NCBI RefSeq assembly: GCF_008704795.1
Contig: NZ_CP023690.1
Location: 4,350,501-4,414,500, forward strand
DNA: 64,000 nt
Origin: Streptomyces spectabilis
GTDB taxonomy: Bacteria > Actinomycetota > Actinomycetes > Streptomycetales > Streptomycetaceae
Direction: 5' to 3'
In this document: positions 1-8,622 of the stretch, in pieces
Layout of the letters: each line of letters opens with the position of its first letter
Position numbering within the stretch: the first letter of the stretch is position 1
Position numbers and translations under genes: made by a program
The notes under the pieces: generated by a model
What the model was told of the DNA's origin: nothing
What the model saw: only the letters and a program-made list of their open reading frames with translations
Database searches by the model: none

Positions 1-1
1 C

Positions 2-70
2 GACGCGCTGGTCGCGCAGCGCGGCACGAGCCCCGGCGAGACGGGACAGCCCGGGGGCGACGCCCGCTAG
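2..70 (+). CDS. C-terminal end of an unidentified protein (partial)
   Basis: An open frame enters from the left edge and ends at a TAG after 22 codons. The visible residues are polar and glycine-rich (ending GQPGGDAR) and show no recognisable motif. GC-rich third positions fit a coding tail, but the piece is too short to assign a function. The next gene is convergent, 40 bases away. Confidence 0.4.
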   Translation, partial: DALVAQRGTSPGETGQPGGDAR

Positions 71-110
71 CGGGGACACGGGCCCTCGCCGCGCGGGCGG
101 CGGCGCGGGC

Positions 111-323
111 TCAGATGTGGTGGGGCGGCTTCTCGTCCAGGAAACGGGCGAGATCGGCGGCGCTGTCGCCGCCCGCCGACGGCCGCTCGCCCCACCCGCG
201 ATCCGTGTCGTCCGAGGACTGCTGCGCCAGGGGGTCGTCGAAGATCAGCGCGCCGGCCGGCTTCTTCGGGGCCTGCCGGGGCTTCGCGTCCTTGGGGTCG
301 CGCGGTGCGGGGGCGGTGCTCAT
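111..323 (-). CDS. small conserved acidic protein, 70 aa
   Basis: The frame encodes a 70-residue hydrophilic protein starting MSTAPAPRDPKD and ending FLDEKPPHHI. I chose the ATG at 323 because the upstream extension of the same frame is arginine-rich and looks non-coding. It has a lysine/proline-rich N-terminus, an acidic middle (DDTDRGWGE), and a short C-terminal helix-like segment (DSAADLARFLDEK). There is no signal peptide or membrane segment. Small proteins with this ending are common in Streptomyces and have no known role; that is recollection, not a search. It is divergent from the LtrA gene. Confidence 0.65.
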   Translation of the reverse strand: MSTAPAPRDPKDAKPRQAPKKPAGALIFDDPLAQQSSDDTDRGWGERPSAGGDSAADLARFLDEKPPHHI

Positions 324-481
324 GCCTCCAGCGTACGTCCGCCGGGGCCGGGGCGGCCCCGGCACCGCGGTGGCCGCGGCCCGGCCCCTGGCGGAGGGCC
401 GCCGCCACCCACCCGGGTGCTCCCGCTCCGACACGGCCCGGCCCGGGCCGTCGCGCCGCCGGGCTCTGCTGTTCTTGCCCC

Positions 482-1693
482 ATGACGTCCAGTCCTCCCC
501 CTGCGAGTCCGGCTCCCGTCTCCCCTCCCCCGCCGCTGCGCCCGATGGTCGCCCGCGGGCGGGAGGAGTCCCACCGCGCGGCGACGCCGCTGGAGCTCTT
601 CTTCGACCTGTGTTTCGTGGTCGCGGTCGCCCAGGCCGGGGTGCAGCTGGTGCACGCCGTGGCCGAGGGGCACCCGGGCGACGGGGTCCTCAACTACGCG
701 ATGGTGTTCTTCGCCGTGTGGTGGGCCTGGATGAACTTCACCTGGTTCGCCTCGGCGTACGACAACGACGACTCGCTCTACCGCGTCGTGACGCTCCTCC
801 AGATCGCCGGCGTCCTGGTGCTCGCGGCGGGGGTCTCGAAGGCCTTCGAGGACCATCAGTTCCTGGCCCTCTGGCTCGGCTACCTGATCATGCGGCTCGC
901 GCTGATCGCGCAGTGGCTGCGGGCGGCGGCCTCGACGACGGGCGCCGAGCGGCGCACGGCACTGCGCTATGCGGGCGGGGTCGCGCTGTGCCAGGTGGGC
1001 TGGCTGGGCCTCCTCGTCCTGCCGGAGGGGGCGCGGCCGTGGACGTTCCTGGTGATGGCGATCGCCGAGATGGCCGTGCCGACGATCGCGGAGAGGGCGC
1101 GGACGACCCCGTGGCACCCGCATCACATCGCCGAGCGGTACGGCCTGTTCACGATCATCATGCTCGGCGAGACGATCGCCGCGGCGACGATCGCGGTGAA
1201 GTCGGGCATCGACGAGAACGACGCGCTCGGCGAGTTGCTGCCCATCGCCGTCGGCGGACTCCTGTTGATCTTCGCCGCGTGGTGGATCTACTTCGTGGTG
1301 CCCATCCACGGCCATCTCCGCTCCAACCAGCAGGCGTTCCTGTGGGGTTACGGCCACTACGTGATCTTCGGTTCGGCGGCGGCGATCGGCGCGGGGATCG
1401 AGGTGGCGGTGGAGCAGGCGGTCGGCAAGGCGCACATCTCGGAGACGGCGGCGGCAGCCGCGGTGACGGTGCCGGCGGCGGTGTATCTGTTCACGGTGTG
1501 GCTGCTGCACTCGCGCCACTTCAAGGTGGGCCTCGCCCAGCAACTGGTGCTTCCGGTCACGGCGGTCGCGATCCTGGCCTGCACGTTCGCGGGCCGCTGG
1601 GGCGTCCTCGCGGCGGGTGTGGTGGCGGCGCTCGCGGTGGCGGTCGGGGTGACGCTGACGTCCCGGATGGTGCGGTCCGAGCGCGCCGTCTGA
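482..1693 (+). CDS. low-temperature-requirement A (LtrA) family membrane protein
   Basis: A 403-residue multi-pass membrane protein of the LtrA family (PF06772 type). After a proline-rich start (MTSSPPPASP) comes the family's first-helix signature, TPLELFFDLCFVVAVAQ, at about residues 37-53. This is followed by about ten hydrophobic helices, including an acidic in-membrane motif, FTIIMLGETI, near residue 224. The length is normal for the family. Named after a Listeria low-temperature mutant, LtrA proteins have no established biochemical activity; transport or channel function is only guessed. The ATG at 482 is preferred because upstream sequence in this frame is arginine-rich shadow. It is a single gene, followed 76 bases later by the P1 peptidase gene. 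Confidence 0.85.
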   Translation: MTSSPPPASPAPVSPPPPLRPMVARGREESHRAATPLELFFDLCFVVAVAQAGVQLVHAVAEGHPGDGVLNYAMVFFAVWWAWMNFTWFASAYDNDDSLYRVVTLLQIAGVLVLAAGVSKAFEDHQFLALWLGYLIMRLALIAQWLRAAASTTGAERRTALRYAGGVALCQVGWLGLLVLPEGARPWTFLVMAIAEMAVPTIAERARTTPWHPHHIAERYGLFTIIMLGETIAAATIAVKSGIDENDALGELLPIAVGGLLLIFAAWWIYFVVPIHGHLRSNQQAFLWGYGHYVIFGSAAAIGAGIEVAVEQAVGKAHISETAAAAAVTVPAAVYLFTVWLLHSRHFKVGLAQQLVLPVTAVAILACTFAGRWGVLAAGVVAALAVAVGVTLTSRMVRSERAV

Positions 1694-1769
1694 CGGCCGC
1701 CGGGGCGGAGCGCGGGAGCGTGCCGAGTGCCCGTCCCCCTCCTGGCAAGGCCCGTGATACGCATGCCGC

Positions 1770-2852
1770 ATGACGAGATCTGACGCACCTGAGGCAGGGA
1801 CGCGGGACGAGTCGGCCGGGGCACTGACCGACGTCGCGGGGCTGCGGGTCGGGCACGCGGGCCGGGTGGGCGACGGCTGGCTCACCGGGACGACCGTCGT
1901 GCTCGCACCGGAGGGCGGGGCCGTGGCGGCCGTGGACGTGCGCGGCGGCGGCCCGGGCACCCGGGAGACGGACGCGCTCGACCCGCGGAACCTGGTGCAG
2001 CGGGTGGAGGCGGTCGTGCTCACGGGCGGCAGCGCGTACGGCCTCGACGCGGCGACCGGGGTGATGGCCTGGCTGGAGGAGCAGGAGCGCGGCGTGCGGG
2101 TGGGGCCCGAGAGCGCGCATGTGGTGCCGGTGGTGCCCGCGGCGTGCGTGTTCGACCTGGGGCGCGGCGGCGCGTTCCGGGCCCGGCCCGACGCGGCCCT
2201 GGGCCGGGCGGCGGTCGAGGACGCGGCGGCGCGCGCGAGCGGGCACGCGGTGACCGAGGGCAATCTGGGCGCGGGCACGGGCGCGGTGGTGGGCCGGCTC
2301 AAGGGCGGCATCGGCACGGCGAGCACGGTCCTGGGCTCGGGGATCACGGTCGCCGCCCTGGTGGTGGCGAACGCGGCGGGGTCGGGGGTGGATCCGTCGA
2401 CGGGGGCGCTGTACGGACGGTTCTTCGGGGGGGCGCCGGTCGAGCTGCCCCCGGCGGAGGTCCACGAGGCGGCCCTGCGGCGCCTCGCCGAGGCCGCGGA
2501 GCGCAACGGCCGACCTCCGTTGAACACCACGCTCGCGGTGGTGGCCACCGACGCCGAGCTCACCAAGGCCCAGGCGCAGAAGCTCGCGGGCACCTCGCAC
2601 GACGGCATGGCGCGGGCCGTGCGACCGGTGCACCTGCTGAACGACGGGGATACGGTGTTCGCCCTGGCCACGGGCGAGCATCGCCTCGACGCCGGGAACC
2701 CCCTGGCGCTGAACGAGATCCTCGCGGCGGGCGCGGACATGGTGACCCGGGCGATCGTCAGAGCCCTACTGGCGGCCACCCCGGTGGAGACCCCGGGCGG
2801 AACCTTCCCGTCCTACCGAAGCCTGTACGAAACCGGTCCGTCCGGCGTTTGA
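1770..2852 (+). CDS. P1 family peptidase (DmpA-type aminopeptidase/D-esterase)
   Basis: A 360-residue P1/S58 family Ntn-hydrolase fold peptidase, related to Ochrobactrum DmpA and BapA. Family members self-cleave into alpha and beta chains; the new N-terminal Ser/Thr then cleaves N-terminal residues from peptides or amides. Visible landmarks are the start LTDVAGLRVGHAG, the loop LTGGSAYGLDAATGV, NLGAGTGAVVG, and NTTLAVVATDAELTK near residue 252, where I place the probable processing point (N/T). There is no signal peptide, so it should be cytoplasmic. The last codons and the TGA stop (2850-2852) lie inside a genome-wide repeat (2836-2859), so the extreme C-terminus (GPSGV) is repeat-derived. 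Confidence 0.85.
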   Translation: MTRSDAPEAGTRDESAGALTDVAGLRVGHAGRVGDGWLTGTTVVLAPEGGAVAAVDVRGGGPGTRETDALDPRNLVQRVEAVVLTGGSAYGLDAATGVMAWLEEQERGVRVGPESAHVVPVVPAACVFDLGRGGAFRARPDAALGRAAVEDAAARASGHAVTEGNLGAGTGAVVGRLKGGIGTASTVLGSGITVAALVVANAAGSGVDPSTGALYGRFFGGAPVELPPAEVHEAALRRLAEAAERNGRPPLNTTLAVVATDAELTKAQAQKLAGTSHDGMARAVRPVHLLNDGDTVFALATGEHRLDAGNPLALNEILAAGADMVTRAIVRALLAATPVETPGGTFPSYRSLYETGPSGV

Positions 2853-2859
2853 GGACGAG
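2836..2859 (+). repeat. interspersed Streptomyces repeat, copy 1 (core GTCCGGCGTTTGAGGAC)
   Basis: The 17-base core GTCCGGCGTTTGAGGAC, with GTCC/GGAC ends in dyad, is preceded by GTCC and followed by GAG. A second copy lies at 25706-25727 on the same strand. The element is widespread in Streptomyces genomes, usually just after genes (recollection). Here it supplies the stop codon of the P1 peptidase gene and is followed by a GC-rich stem. Confidence 0.75.
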
Positions 2860-2885
2860 GCGCGGAGCGCCAACAAAGGGGGAAA

Positions 2886-2898
2886 GGGGCGAAGCCCC
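2886..2898. terminator. short GC hairpin attached to the interspersed repeat
   Basis: GGGGC-GAA-GCCCC forms a 5-bp stem 34 bases after the P1 peptidase stop. Copy 2 of the repeat also carries a stem of this type, so it may be part of the repeat unit. There is no U-tract; terminator function is inference. Confidence 0.4.
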
Positions 2899-3090
2899 AC
2901 ATAAGGGCTGCAACCACATCAACTGCCGCCACGCCGAGGGCCTTTGAAAACAGCCGCGGGCGCAGCCATGTGCCCGCGCTCACACCCGCGCCCCGGAACC
3001 ATTCCTCCGCGAGAAAACTCTTTACCCGTACCGGATCAGACCACGTACATACCGAGAACGTGCTGAACGCAGACCGAATGGGAGCAGCCC

Positions 3091-4323
3091 GTGACAACGC
3101 CGGACATTGCAGCGCAGCCTCGGCACCTTCGCCGGCGGCGGGTCGTCCTCGCGACCGCCGCGCTCGCGGCTGTCGGCGCGCTGACCCTCACGGCCTGCGG
3201 CGGTGACGCCGACGCCAAGGACGACAAGAAGTCCGGTGCGGCCAAGGACGCGTCCGGCGCCCAGATATCCATCTCCTCCAAGGACGGCGCGACCGACGCC
3301 TCGATCAACGCCACCGGCGTGAAGGTCAAGGACGGCAAGCTGACCAGCGTGAAGATGACGCAGGTGACGTCCGGCGCCGCGGTCGAGGGTTCCATATCCG
3401 CCGACGGCAGCACCTGGAAGCCCAAGGCGCAGCTGGAGCGCGGCACGAAGTACAAGGTCGCCGCCAACGCCAAGGACGGCGAAGGCCGCCCGGCGACGGA
3501 GAACGCGACGTTCACGACGGTGTCCTCGTCGAACAGCTTCATCGGTTCGTACGCGCCGGACGGCGGCACCACCGTCGGCGTCGGCATGCCGGTGTCGTTC
3601 AACTTCGACAAGGCGATCACCAACAAGAAGGACGTGCAGCAGCACATCACGGTCACGTCCAGCAGCGGGCAGAAGGTCGTCGGCCACTGGTTCGGCAACC
3701 AGCGCCTGGACTTCCGGCCGCAGGAGTACTGGAAGGCCGGTTCCAAGGTCACGATGAAGATCGCCCTGGACGGTGTGAAGGGCGGCAACGGCATCACCGG
3801 CGTCCAGGACAAGACGGTCACCTTCACCATCGGCCGCAAGCAGGTCTCCACCGTCGACGTGGGCGCCAAGAAGATGACGGTCGAGCGGGACGGCAAGGTC
3901 CTCAAGAGCGTCCCGATCTCCGCGGGCAGCCCGCAGAACCCCACGTACAACGGCCAGATGGTGATCTCCGAGAAGTTCGTCCAGACGCGGATGAACGGCT
4001 CGACGGTCGGCTTCGGCGGGGAGTACGACATCAAGGACGTACCGCACGCGATGCGTCTTTCGACGTCCGGCACGTTCATCCACGGCAACTACTGGAGCTC
4101 GCCCTCCATCTTCGGCAGCTCGAATACCAGCCACGGCTGCGTTGGGCTCCAGGATGCCCAGGGCGCCCAGAGTGACACGATGGGCAAGTGGTTCTACGAC
4201 AACTCGCTGATCGGCGACATCGTCACGGTCAAGGGTTCGCCGGACAAGACCATCGCCCCCGACAACGGCCTGAACGGCTGGAACATGTCGTGGAGCCAGT
4301 GGACCGCGGGCAGCGCCGAGTGA
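3091..4323 (+). CDS. L,D-transpeptidase lipoprotein with Ig-like domain
   Basis: A 410-residue secreted lipoprotein that should make 3-3 peptidoglycan cross-links or attach proteins to the wall. The GTG start is followed by a twin-arginine-like stretch (RHLRRRRVVLA), a hydrophobic helix and a lipobox ending LTAC (Cys about residue 36). Next is an Ig-like module (about 50-150), a second beta domain, and the YkuD catalytic domain with HGNYW and SHGCVGL near residues 330-350, which contain the conserved His and nucleophilic Cys. Length and order match actinobacterial LdtMt2-like enzymes. It is monocistronic, ending in a strong terminator at 4399-4429. Confidence 0.93.
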   Translation: MTTPDIAAQPRHLRRRRVVLATAALAAVGALTLTACGGDADAKDDKKSGAAKDASGAQISISSKDGATDASINATGVKVKDGKLTSVKMTQVTSGAAVEGSISADGSTWKPKAQLERGTKYKVAANAKDGEGRPATENATFTTVSSSNSFIGSYAPDGGTTVGVGMPVSFNFDKAITNKKDVQQHITVTSSSGQKVVGHWFGNQRLDFRPQEYWKAGSKVTMKIALDGVKGGNGITGVQDKTVTFTIGRKQVSTVDVGAKKMTVERDGKVLKSVPISAGSPQNPTYNGQMVISEKFVQTRMNGSTVGFGGEYDIKDVPHAMRLSTSGTFIHGNYWSSPSIFGSSNTSHGCVGLQDAQGAQSDTMGKWFYDNSLIGDIVTVKGSPDKTIAPDNGLNGWNMSWSQWTAGSAE

Positions 4324-4398
4324 CGCGGGACTGACCGACACCACCGCAAAAGGGGCGCGTAAGACACCCCGAAGGGCGCACTCGGGGCGCCAACGGAG

Positions 4399-4429
4399 CG
4401 AGCCGCACGGGAACTTGCCGTGCGGCTCG
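4399..4429 (+). terminator. intrinsic terminator after the L,D-transpeptidase gene
   Basis: A perfect 12-bp stem, CGAGCCGCACGG pairing with CCGTGCGGCTCG around the loop GAACTTG, is followed by ATCGTTTT. This is a classical Rho-independent terminator, 75 bases after the stop. Confidence 0.85.
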
Positions 4430-4527
4430 ATCGTTTTCCTGTTCCCGGACATGATGTCGGACCCAGGGGCTACGGTATGCACGCACAAGGTGACATGCAG
4501 CAACGCCGGAAGCATCCGGGAGTATCC

Positions 4528-5301
4528 GTGAGCGTTCCGTACGAGACAGCGTACGAACCACCCGAGTCGCCCGAGCCCCTGACTCCTGAGGAGCACCTCG
4601 AGCGACTGCTCAGCCGCGCGCTGAACTCCTTCGACCTGCCGGACGACACGGTCCGGCGCCTGGAGCGGTCCCTGGCCTACGACAGTTCACTGCACTCCGC
4701 GCACCACAGCGCGGGTCTGCACCGCGAGACGTACCGCCACACCTGGCTCCTCGCCGACGGCAGCGCGCTCACGCTGTGGGAGCTCGTGCACAACGCGGGC
4801 CCCGGCAGCCAGGCCCAGTACGAGCTGTATCTGGACGAGGAGGAGGCCGGAGTCGCCACCGCGCGCCTGCCGCTGCCGCCCGACACCCCGGCCGGGGACC
4901 TGCCCGTCGTCCTCCAGCTGACCACGGCGAACGAACCGCGGCACACCTACGTGCCGGACGACTCGGCCGACCACGCCCGCAGACTGCTGCGCCGCGCGGA
5001 GAACCCGGCGAGCGTGGAGCGCCCCGGCGACGACATGGCGCGCCTGCTGCGCTCGGCCTTCGCGCACCAGATCACCCAGGCCTTCGGCCGCTCCGGCCTC
5101 ACCGGCGAGGCCCGGCTCGGCTTCTCCCTGTACGAGCACGCCTTCCTGCTCTTCGACGGCTCGGAAGTCAGCCTGTGGGAGGTCGAGCACACGGCGACGA
5201 CCGACGGCCGCCACATGTGCGAGGTGTATGTGAGCGAGCGCGCGGCGCGTGCGGCGATGGAGCGGCGTGCCCGGGCGTTCCCGGTGACGCGCAGCCGCTA
5301 G
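4528..5301 (+). CDS. DUF6227 family protein
   Basis: A 257-residue soluble protein (MSVPYETAYEPPESPE) that I recognise from memory as the Streptomyces DUF6227 family; function unknown. It contains two similar modules, residues about 25-120 and 160-250, each with a tryptophan-bearing strand pattern (LADGSALTLWELVHN and LFDGSEVSLWEVEHT), suggesting an internal duplication. The GTG at 4528 is chosen because GGGAG sits 5 bases upstream; an in-frame ATG at 4477 would add 17 residues but falls close to the terminator and lacks a good ribosome site. There is no signal peptide or membrane segment. Confidence 0.8.
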   Translation: MSVPYETAYEPPESPEPLTPEEHLERLLSRALNSFDLPDDTVRRLERSLAYDSSLHSAHHSAGLHRETYRHTWLLADGSALTLWELVHNAGPGSQAQYELYLDEEEAGVATARLPLPPDTPAGDLPVVLQLTTANEPRHTYVPDDSADHARRLLRRAENPASVERPGDDMARLLRSAFAHQITQAFGRSGLTGEARLGFSLYEHAFLLFDGSEVSLWEVEHTATTDGRHMCEVYVSERAARAAMERRARAFPVTRSR

Positions 5302-5328
5302 CCGCCCGACGCGCCCCCGGGCCGAGGC

Positions 5329-5580
5329 CTAGTCGCGCCCCTTGCCGAACTGCCGGACCAGACCGGCGAACGCGGCCCGCTCGGCCGCCGTCAGCTGCAC
5401 GGACTCCGCGCCCGGCGGCCCCGACTGGACGGGCAGGGAGCGCAGCGCCGGACCGCTCGAGATCCCCGGCCCGGCCTCCCGGTCGCGTCGTACGCGCAGG
5501 AAGGTCACGGCCCAGATGGTGGTCACGGCGGCGAACAGCGCCACACTTGTCTGCTGAACGATCGAAGCACCGTCGAACAT
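5329..5580 (-). CDS. small single-span membrane protein, 83 aa
   Basis: One N-terminal hydrophobic helix (SVALFAAVTTIWAVTFL, about residues 11-28) is followed by a basic cytoplasmic stretch (RVRRDRE), a variable linker and a C-terminal helix (TAAERAAFAGLVRQFG). There is no known domain. It is convergent with the DUF6227 gene. Similar short membrane proteins are conserved in streptomycetes, but no role is known to me. Confidence 0.7.
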   Translation of the reverse strand: MFDGASIVQQTSVALFAAVTTIWAVTFLRVRRDREAGPGISSGPALRSLPVQSGPPGAESVQLTAAERAAFAGLVRQFGKGRD

Positions 5581-5725
5581 GCCGCTCAGTAGACAACAGC
5601 CGCCAGCCTAACAACAGGGGCGTTTATGGGACTTTGGCCTTGAAGTGATGCATCTCCCATCGGGCGGGGACGCATCTCCCCTCGGGCAGGGGCGCAGCTC
5701 CCGTCGGGCGGGGCGGATCCGGGCG

Positions 5726-6118
5726 TCAGGATTCCGGTTCACGCTCGCCGGTGACCAGGCCCGCCATCCGTACGCAGATCGCGGGGAGTTCGGGGGCCTC
5801 CAGGTCCCAGTCCTCGGTGTCGATGCCCGCGAGCAGGCAGGATGCCCACAGGGTCGCGAGCAGTCGGGCGGCGACGTCGGTGCGGGCGGGGCTTGCGGCG
5901 GGGGCCTGGTGGCGGACGACGTGGGTGGCGTGCTCGATCAGGGAGGGTTCGAGGAGCCAGCGGATGCCCGCGCCGGTCTCGATGAGGAAGCCGGAGTAGA
6001 CGGCGAGGAAGACGCGGTCGGCCTCCGTGGGTCTCTCGACGCTCGCCCGCGCCTGCTCGGTGAGTTCGGTGACCATGCCGAGCAGGCTGCTGAGGTGGCT
6101 CTGCTGAAGCTGACTCAC
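5726..6118 (-). CDS. conserved hypothetical helical protein, 130 aa
   Basis: An all-helical soluble protein starting MSQLQQSHLSSLLGMV. The GTG at 6118 is preferred, with GGGGG 5 bases upstream; a GTG four codons earlier is possible. The middle contains ADRVFLAVYSGFLIETGAGIRWLLEP and the end an acidic LLAGIDTEDWDLEAPELP segment. There are no catalytic motifs or membrane spans. I do not recognise the family. It lies 90 bases beyond the end of fruA and is probably transcribed separately. Confidence 0.7.
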   Translation of the reverse strand: MSQLQQSHLSSLLGMVTELTEQARASVERPTEADRVFLAVYSGFLIETGAGIRWLLEPSLIEHATHVVRHQAPAASPARTDVAARLLATLWASCLLAGIDTEDWDLEAPELPAICVRMAGLVTGEREPES

Positions 6119-6208
6119 GGTGGCCCCCACGGGTGTGGCCCGTGTCCCGGGCGCCCATGCCGCAGTACCAGCAGTATGCCCACGCGAGGGGGGCCCGGGA
6201 ACGTCCGG

Positions 6209-8215
6209 TCAGGCGGCGGCCGGAACCCGTGACGCGTCCGCGGTGGTGTCGGGCGCGTCCTGCCCGGGTGCGGCGGGTGTCTTCCGGGCGCTCTTGAGCA
6301 GCACCACCACGGCCGTCGAGACGCACACGCCGGCGGCGATCGCCAGCAGGTACAGCAGGGGCCGGCCGATCAGCGGCACCACGAAGGCACCGCCGTGCGG
6401 GGCGCGCAGCGTGCAGTCGAAGGCCATGGACAGGGCGCCCGTGACGGCGCCGCCCGCCATCGACGCGGGGATGACCCGCAGCGGGTCGGCGGCCGCGAAC
6501 GGGATCGCGCCCTCGGTGATGAAGGAGGCGCCGAGGAACCAGGCCGCCTTACCGTTCTCCCGCTCGGTCCTGGTGAACAGGCGGCCCCGGACGGTCGTCG
6601 CGAGCGCCATGGCGAGCGGCGGCACCATGCCCGCCGCCATCACGGCGGCCATCACCTTCAGCGAGCCGTCGGTGGGGTGGGTGAGGCCGCCGACGGCGAA
6701 GGCGTACGCGACCTTGTTGAGCGGGCCGCCGAGGTCGAAGCACATCATCAGGCCGAGGATCACGCCCAGGATGACGGCGTTGGCGCCGGACAGGCCCTCC
6801 AGCCAGTCGGTCAGGGCGCTCTGCAGCGAGGCGATGGGCTTGCCGACGACGAGGAACATCAGGAAGCCGACGACCGCCGCCGAGATCAGCGGGATCACCA
6901 CCACCGGCATGATGCCGCGCAGCACGGCGGGGACGTGGAGCCGCTGGATGCCCATGACCACGGCGCCCGCGAGCAGACCGGCCGCGAGGCCGCCGAGGAA
7001 GCCCGCCTCGATGGTGACGGCGACGGAACCGCCGACGAAGCCCGGTACGAGGCCCGGCCGGTCGGCCATCCCGTACGCGATGTAGCCCGCGAGGACGGGC
7101 ACAAGGAAGGCGAAGGCGAGGCCGCCGGTCTGGAAGAGCAGGGCCGCCCAGCTGGTGTGGTCGGTCCAGACGAAGTGCTCCGCGACGGACGGGGCCTTGT
7201 CGATCTTCCAGCCGCCGATGGCGAAGCCGAGCGCGATGAGGAGACCGCCCGCGGCGACGAACGGCACCATGTAGCTGACGCCGGACATCAGCCAGACGCG
7301 CAGCTTGGTGGCGTAGCTGTCGCCGCTGTCGCCCGCGTTGTCCACGGGGCTCGGGCCGCTCGGGGCCGTGCGGTCGCCGCGGGCGGCCTTCTCCCGCACC
7401 TCCGCGATGAGTTCGGCGGGGCGGTTGATGGCCGCCTTGACTCCCACGTCGACGGTGGGCTTGCCCGCGAAGCGGGGTTTGTCCCGTACGGGGACGTCGT
7501 GGGCGAAGATCACCGCGTCGGCCCGCTCGACGGTCTCGGCGTCGAGGCGGGTGAAGCCCGCGGAGCCCTGCGTTTCGACCGTCAGCTCCACGCCCGCCTC
7601 GCGGGCCGCGCTCTCCAGTGCCTCCGCGGCCATGTAGGTGTGGGCGATGCCGGTGGGGCAGGAGGTGACGGCGACGATGCGGAAGCGCGGGGTGCTGTCC
7701 TGTGCCGGAGGTTCCTCCTCCGGAGGCTCGGCCTCCGACTGGTCGGGGGTGGGCACGGCCAGGTCGCCGGAGACCAGCCCCGCCGCGTCCGCCGCGGAGG
7801 TCACGGCCCGCAGCGCCGCCGTGAAGTCGGCGTCCATCAACTGCCGTGCCAGGGACGACAGGATCGTCAGATGGGCGTCGTCCGCGCCGGTGGGGGCCGC
7901 GATGAGGAAGACGAGGTCGGCGGGGCCGTCGGGGGCGCCGAAGTCGATGCCCCGCGCGCTGCGGCCGAAGGCCAGGGTGGGCTCGGTGACGTGGGCGCTG
8001 CGGCAGTGCGGGATGCCGATGCCGCCGTCCAGGCCTGTGGGCATCTGAGCCTCGCGCGCGGCCACGTCGGCGAGGAAGCCGTCCAGGTCGGTGACGCGGC
8101 CGAGGGCCACCATGCGCTCGGCGAGGGCGCGGGCCGCCGCCTCCTTGGTGTCGGCGGACCGGTCGAGATCGAGATCGACCAACTCCGCGGTGATCATGGC
8201 ATGGTTCTCGCTCAT
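6209..8215 (-). CDS. fruA: PTS fructose transporter, fused EIIA-EIIB'-EIIC
   Basis: A 668-residue fructose permease that phosphorylates fructose to fructose-1-phosphate while importing it. Domains in order: EIIA (about 1-150, phospho-His in GIGIPHCRSA), a Glu-rich linker, EIIB of the fructose type (about 175-270, phospho-Cys in VTSCPTGIAHTYMAAEAL), and a membrane EIIC (about 310-650, roughly nine helices). The ATG at 8215 is chosen because AAAGGAG lies 6 bases upstream. It is the last gene of fruR-fruK-fruA, but a 366-base gap filled by a tandem repeat separates it from fruK, so its expression may not be fully coupled. Confidence 0.93.
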   Translation of the reverse strand: MSENHAMITAELVDLDLDRSADTKEAAARALAERMVALGRVTDLDGFLADVAAREAQMPTGLDGGIGIPHCRSAHVTEPTLAFGRSARGIDFGAPDGPADLVFLIAAPTGADDAHLTILSSLARQLMDADFTAALRAVTSAADAAGLVSGDLAVPTPDQSEAEPPEEEPPAQDSTPRFRIVAVTSCPTGIAHTYMAAEALESAAREAGVELTVETQGSAGFTRLDAETVERADAVIFAHDVPVRDKPRFAGKPTVDVGVKAAINRPAELIAEVREKAARGDRTAPSGPSPVDNAGDSGDSYATKLRVWLMSGVSYMVPFVAAGGLLIALGFAIGGWKIDKAPSVAEHFVWTDHTSWAALLFQTGGLAFAFLVPVLAGYIAYGMADRPGLVPGFVGGSVAVTIEAGFLGGLAAGLLAGAVVMGIQRLHVPAVLRGIMPVVVIPLISAAVVGFLMFLVVGKPIASLQSALTDWLEGLSGANAVILGVILGLMMCFDLGGPLNKVAYAFAVGGLTHPTDGSLKVMAAVMAAGMVPPLAMALATTVRGRLFTRTERENGKAAWFLGASFITEGAIPFAAADPLRVIPASMAGGAVTGALSMAFDCTLRAPHGGAFVVPLIGRPLLYLLAIAAGVCVSTAVVVLLKSARKTPAAPGQDAPDTTADASRVPAAA

Positions 8216-8275
8216 CGCGGGCTCCTTTGCGCGCGGGCGGCCCGGGGGCACGGGGGTCGGGCCCGGGGGCCCAGA

Positions 8276-8622
8276 CGGCGGGCGGGGTCAGGCGGGCTCG
8301 TTCAGGGGGGACGGGGTCAGGCAGGGGCGGGATCAGACGGCGGGCGAGGTCAGGCGGGACGGGATCAGGCAGCGGGCTCGGTCAGGGCGGCGGGCTCCGT
8401 CAGGCGGGGCGGGGTCAAGCGGCGGGACGGGTTCTGGCTGCGGACGGGGTCAGGCTGCTCGGTCAGGCGGCGGGCGGGATCAAGCAGCGGGACGGTTTCA
8501 GACGGCGGGCTCGGTCAGGGCGGCGGGCTCGGTCAAGCACGGGCTCGGTCACGCGGCGGACTCGGTCAAGCGCGGGTTCGGTCAAGCGGCGGGTTCGGTC
8601 AGGGCGGCGGGTTCGGTCAGGG
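8276..8622. repeat. decayed minisatellite spanning the fruK 3' end and fruK-fruA gap
   Basis: About twenty imperfect units of 16-20 bases run head to tail, consensus CGGCGGGCTCGGTCAGG on the plus strand. The two units at 8587-8604 and 8605-8622 are exactly 18 bases and lie in the fruK frame, encoding LTEPAA-LTEPAA. The next units are 16-17 bases, so the frame breaks and the unit's own TGA becomes the fruK stop. The rest fills the gap before fruA. No promoter or gene is seen in it. Confidence 0.85.

Noticed and set aside
305..481. In-frame upstream extension of the LtrA gene
   Set aside because: The extension is arginine/proline-rich shadow sequence; the ATG at 482 begins normal LtrA-like protein sequence.
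5340..5648. Plus-strand frame continuing after the DUF6227 gene
   Set aside because: Arginine/proline-rich shadow of the small membrane protein gene on the other strand.
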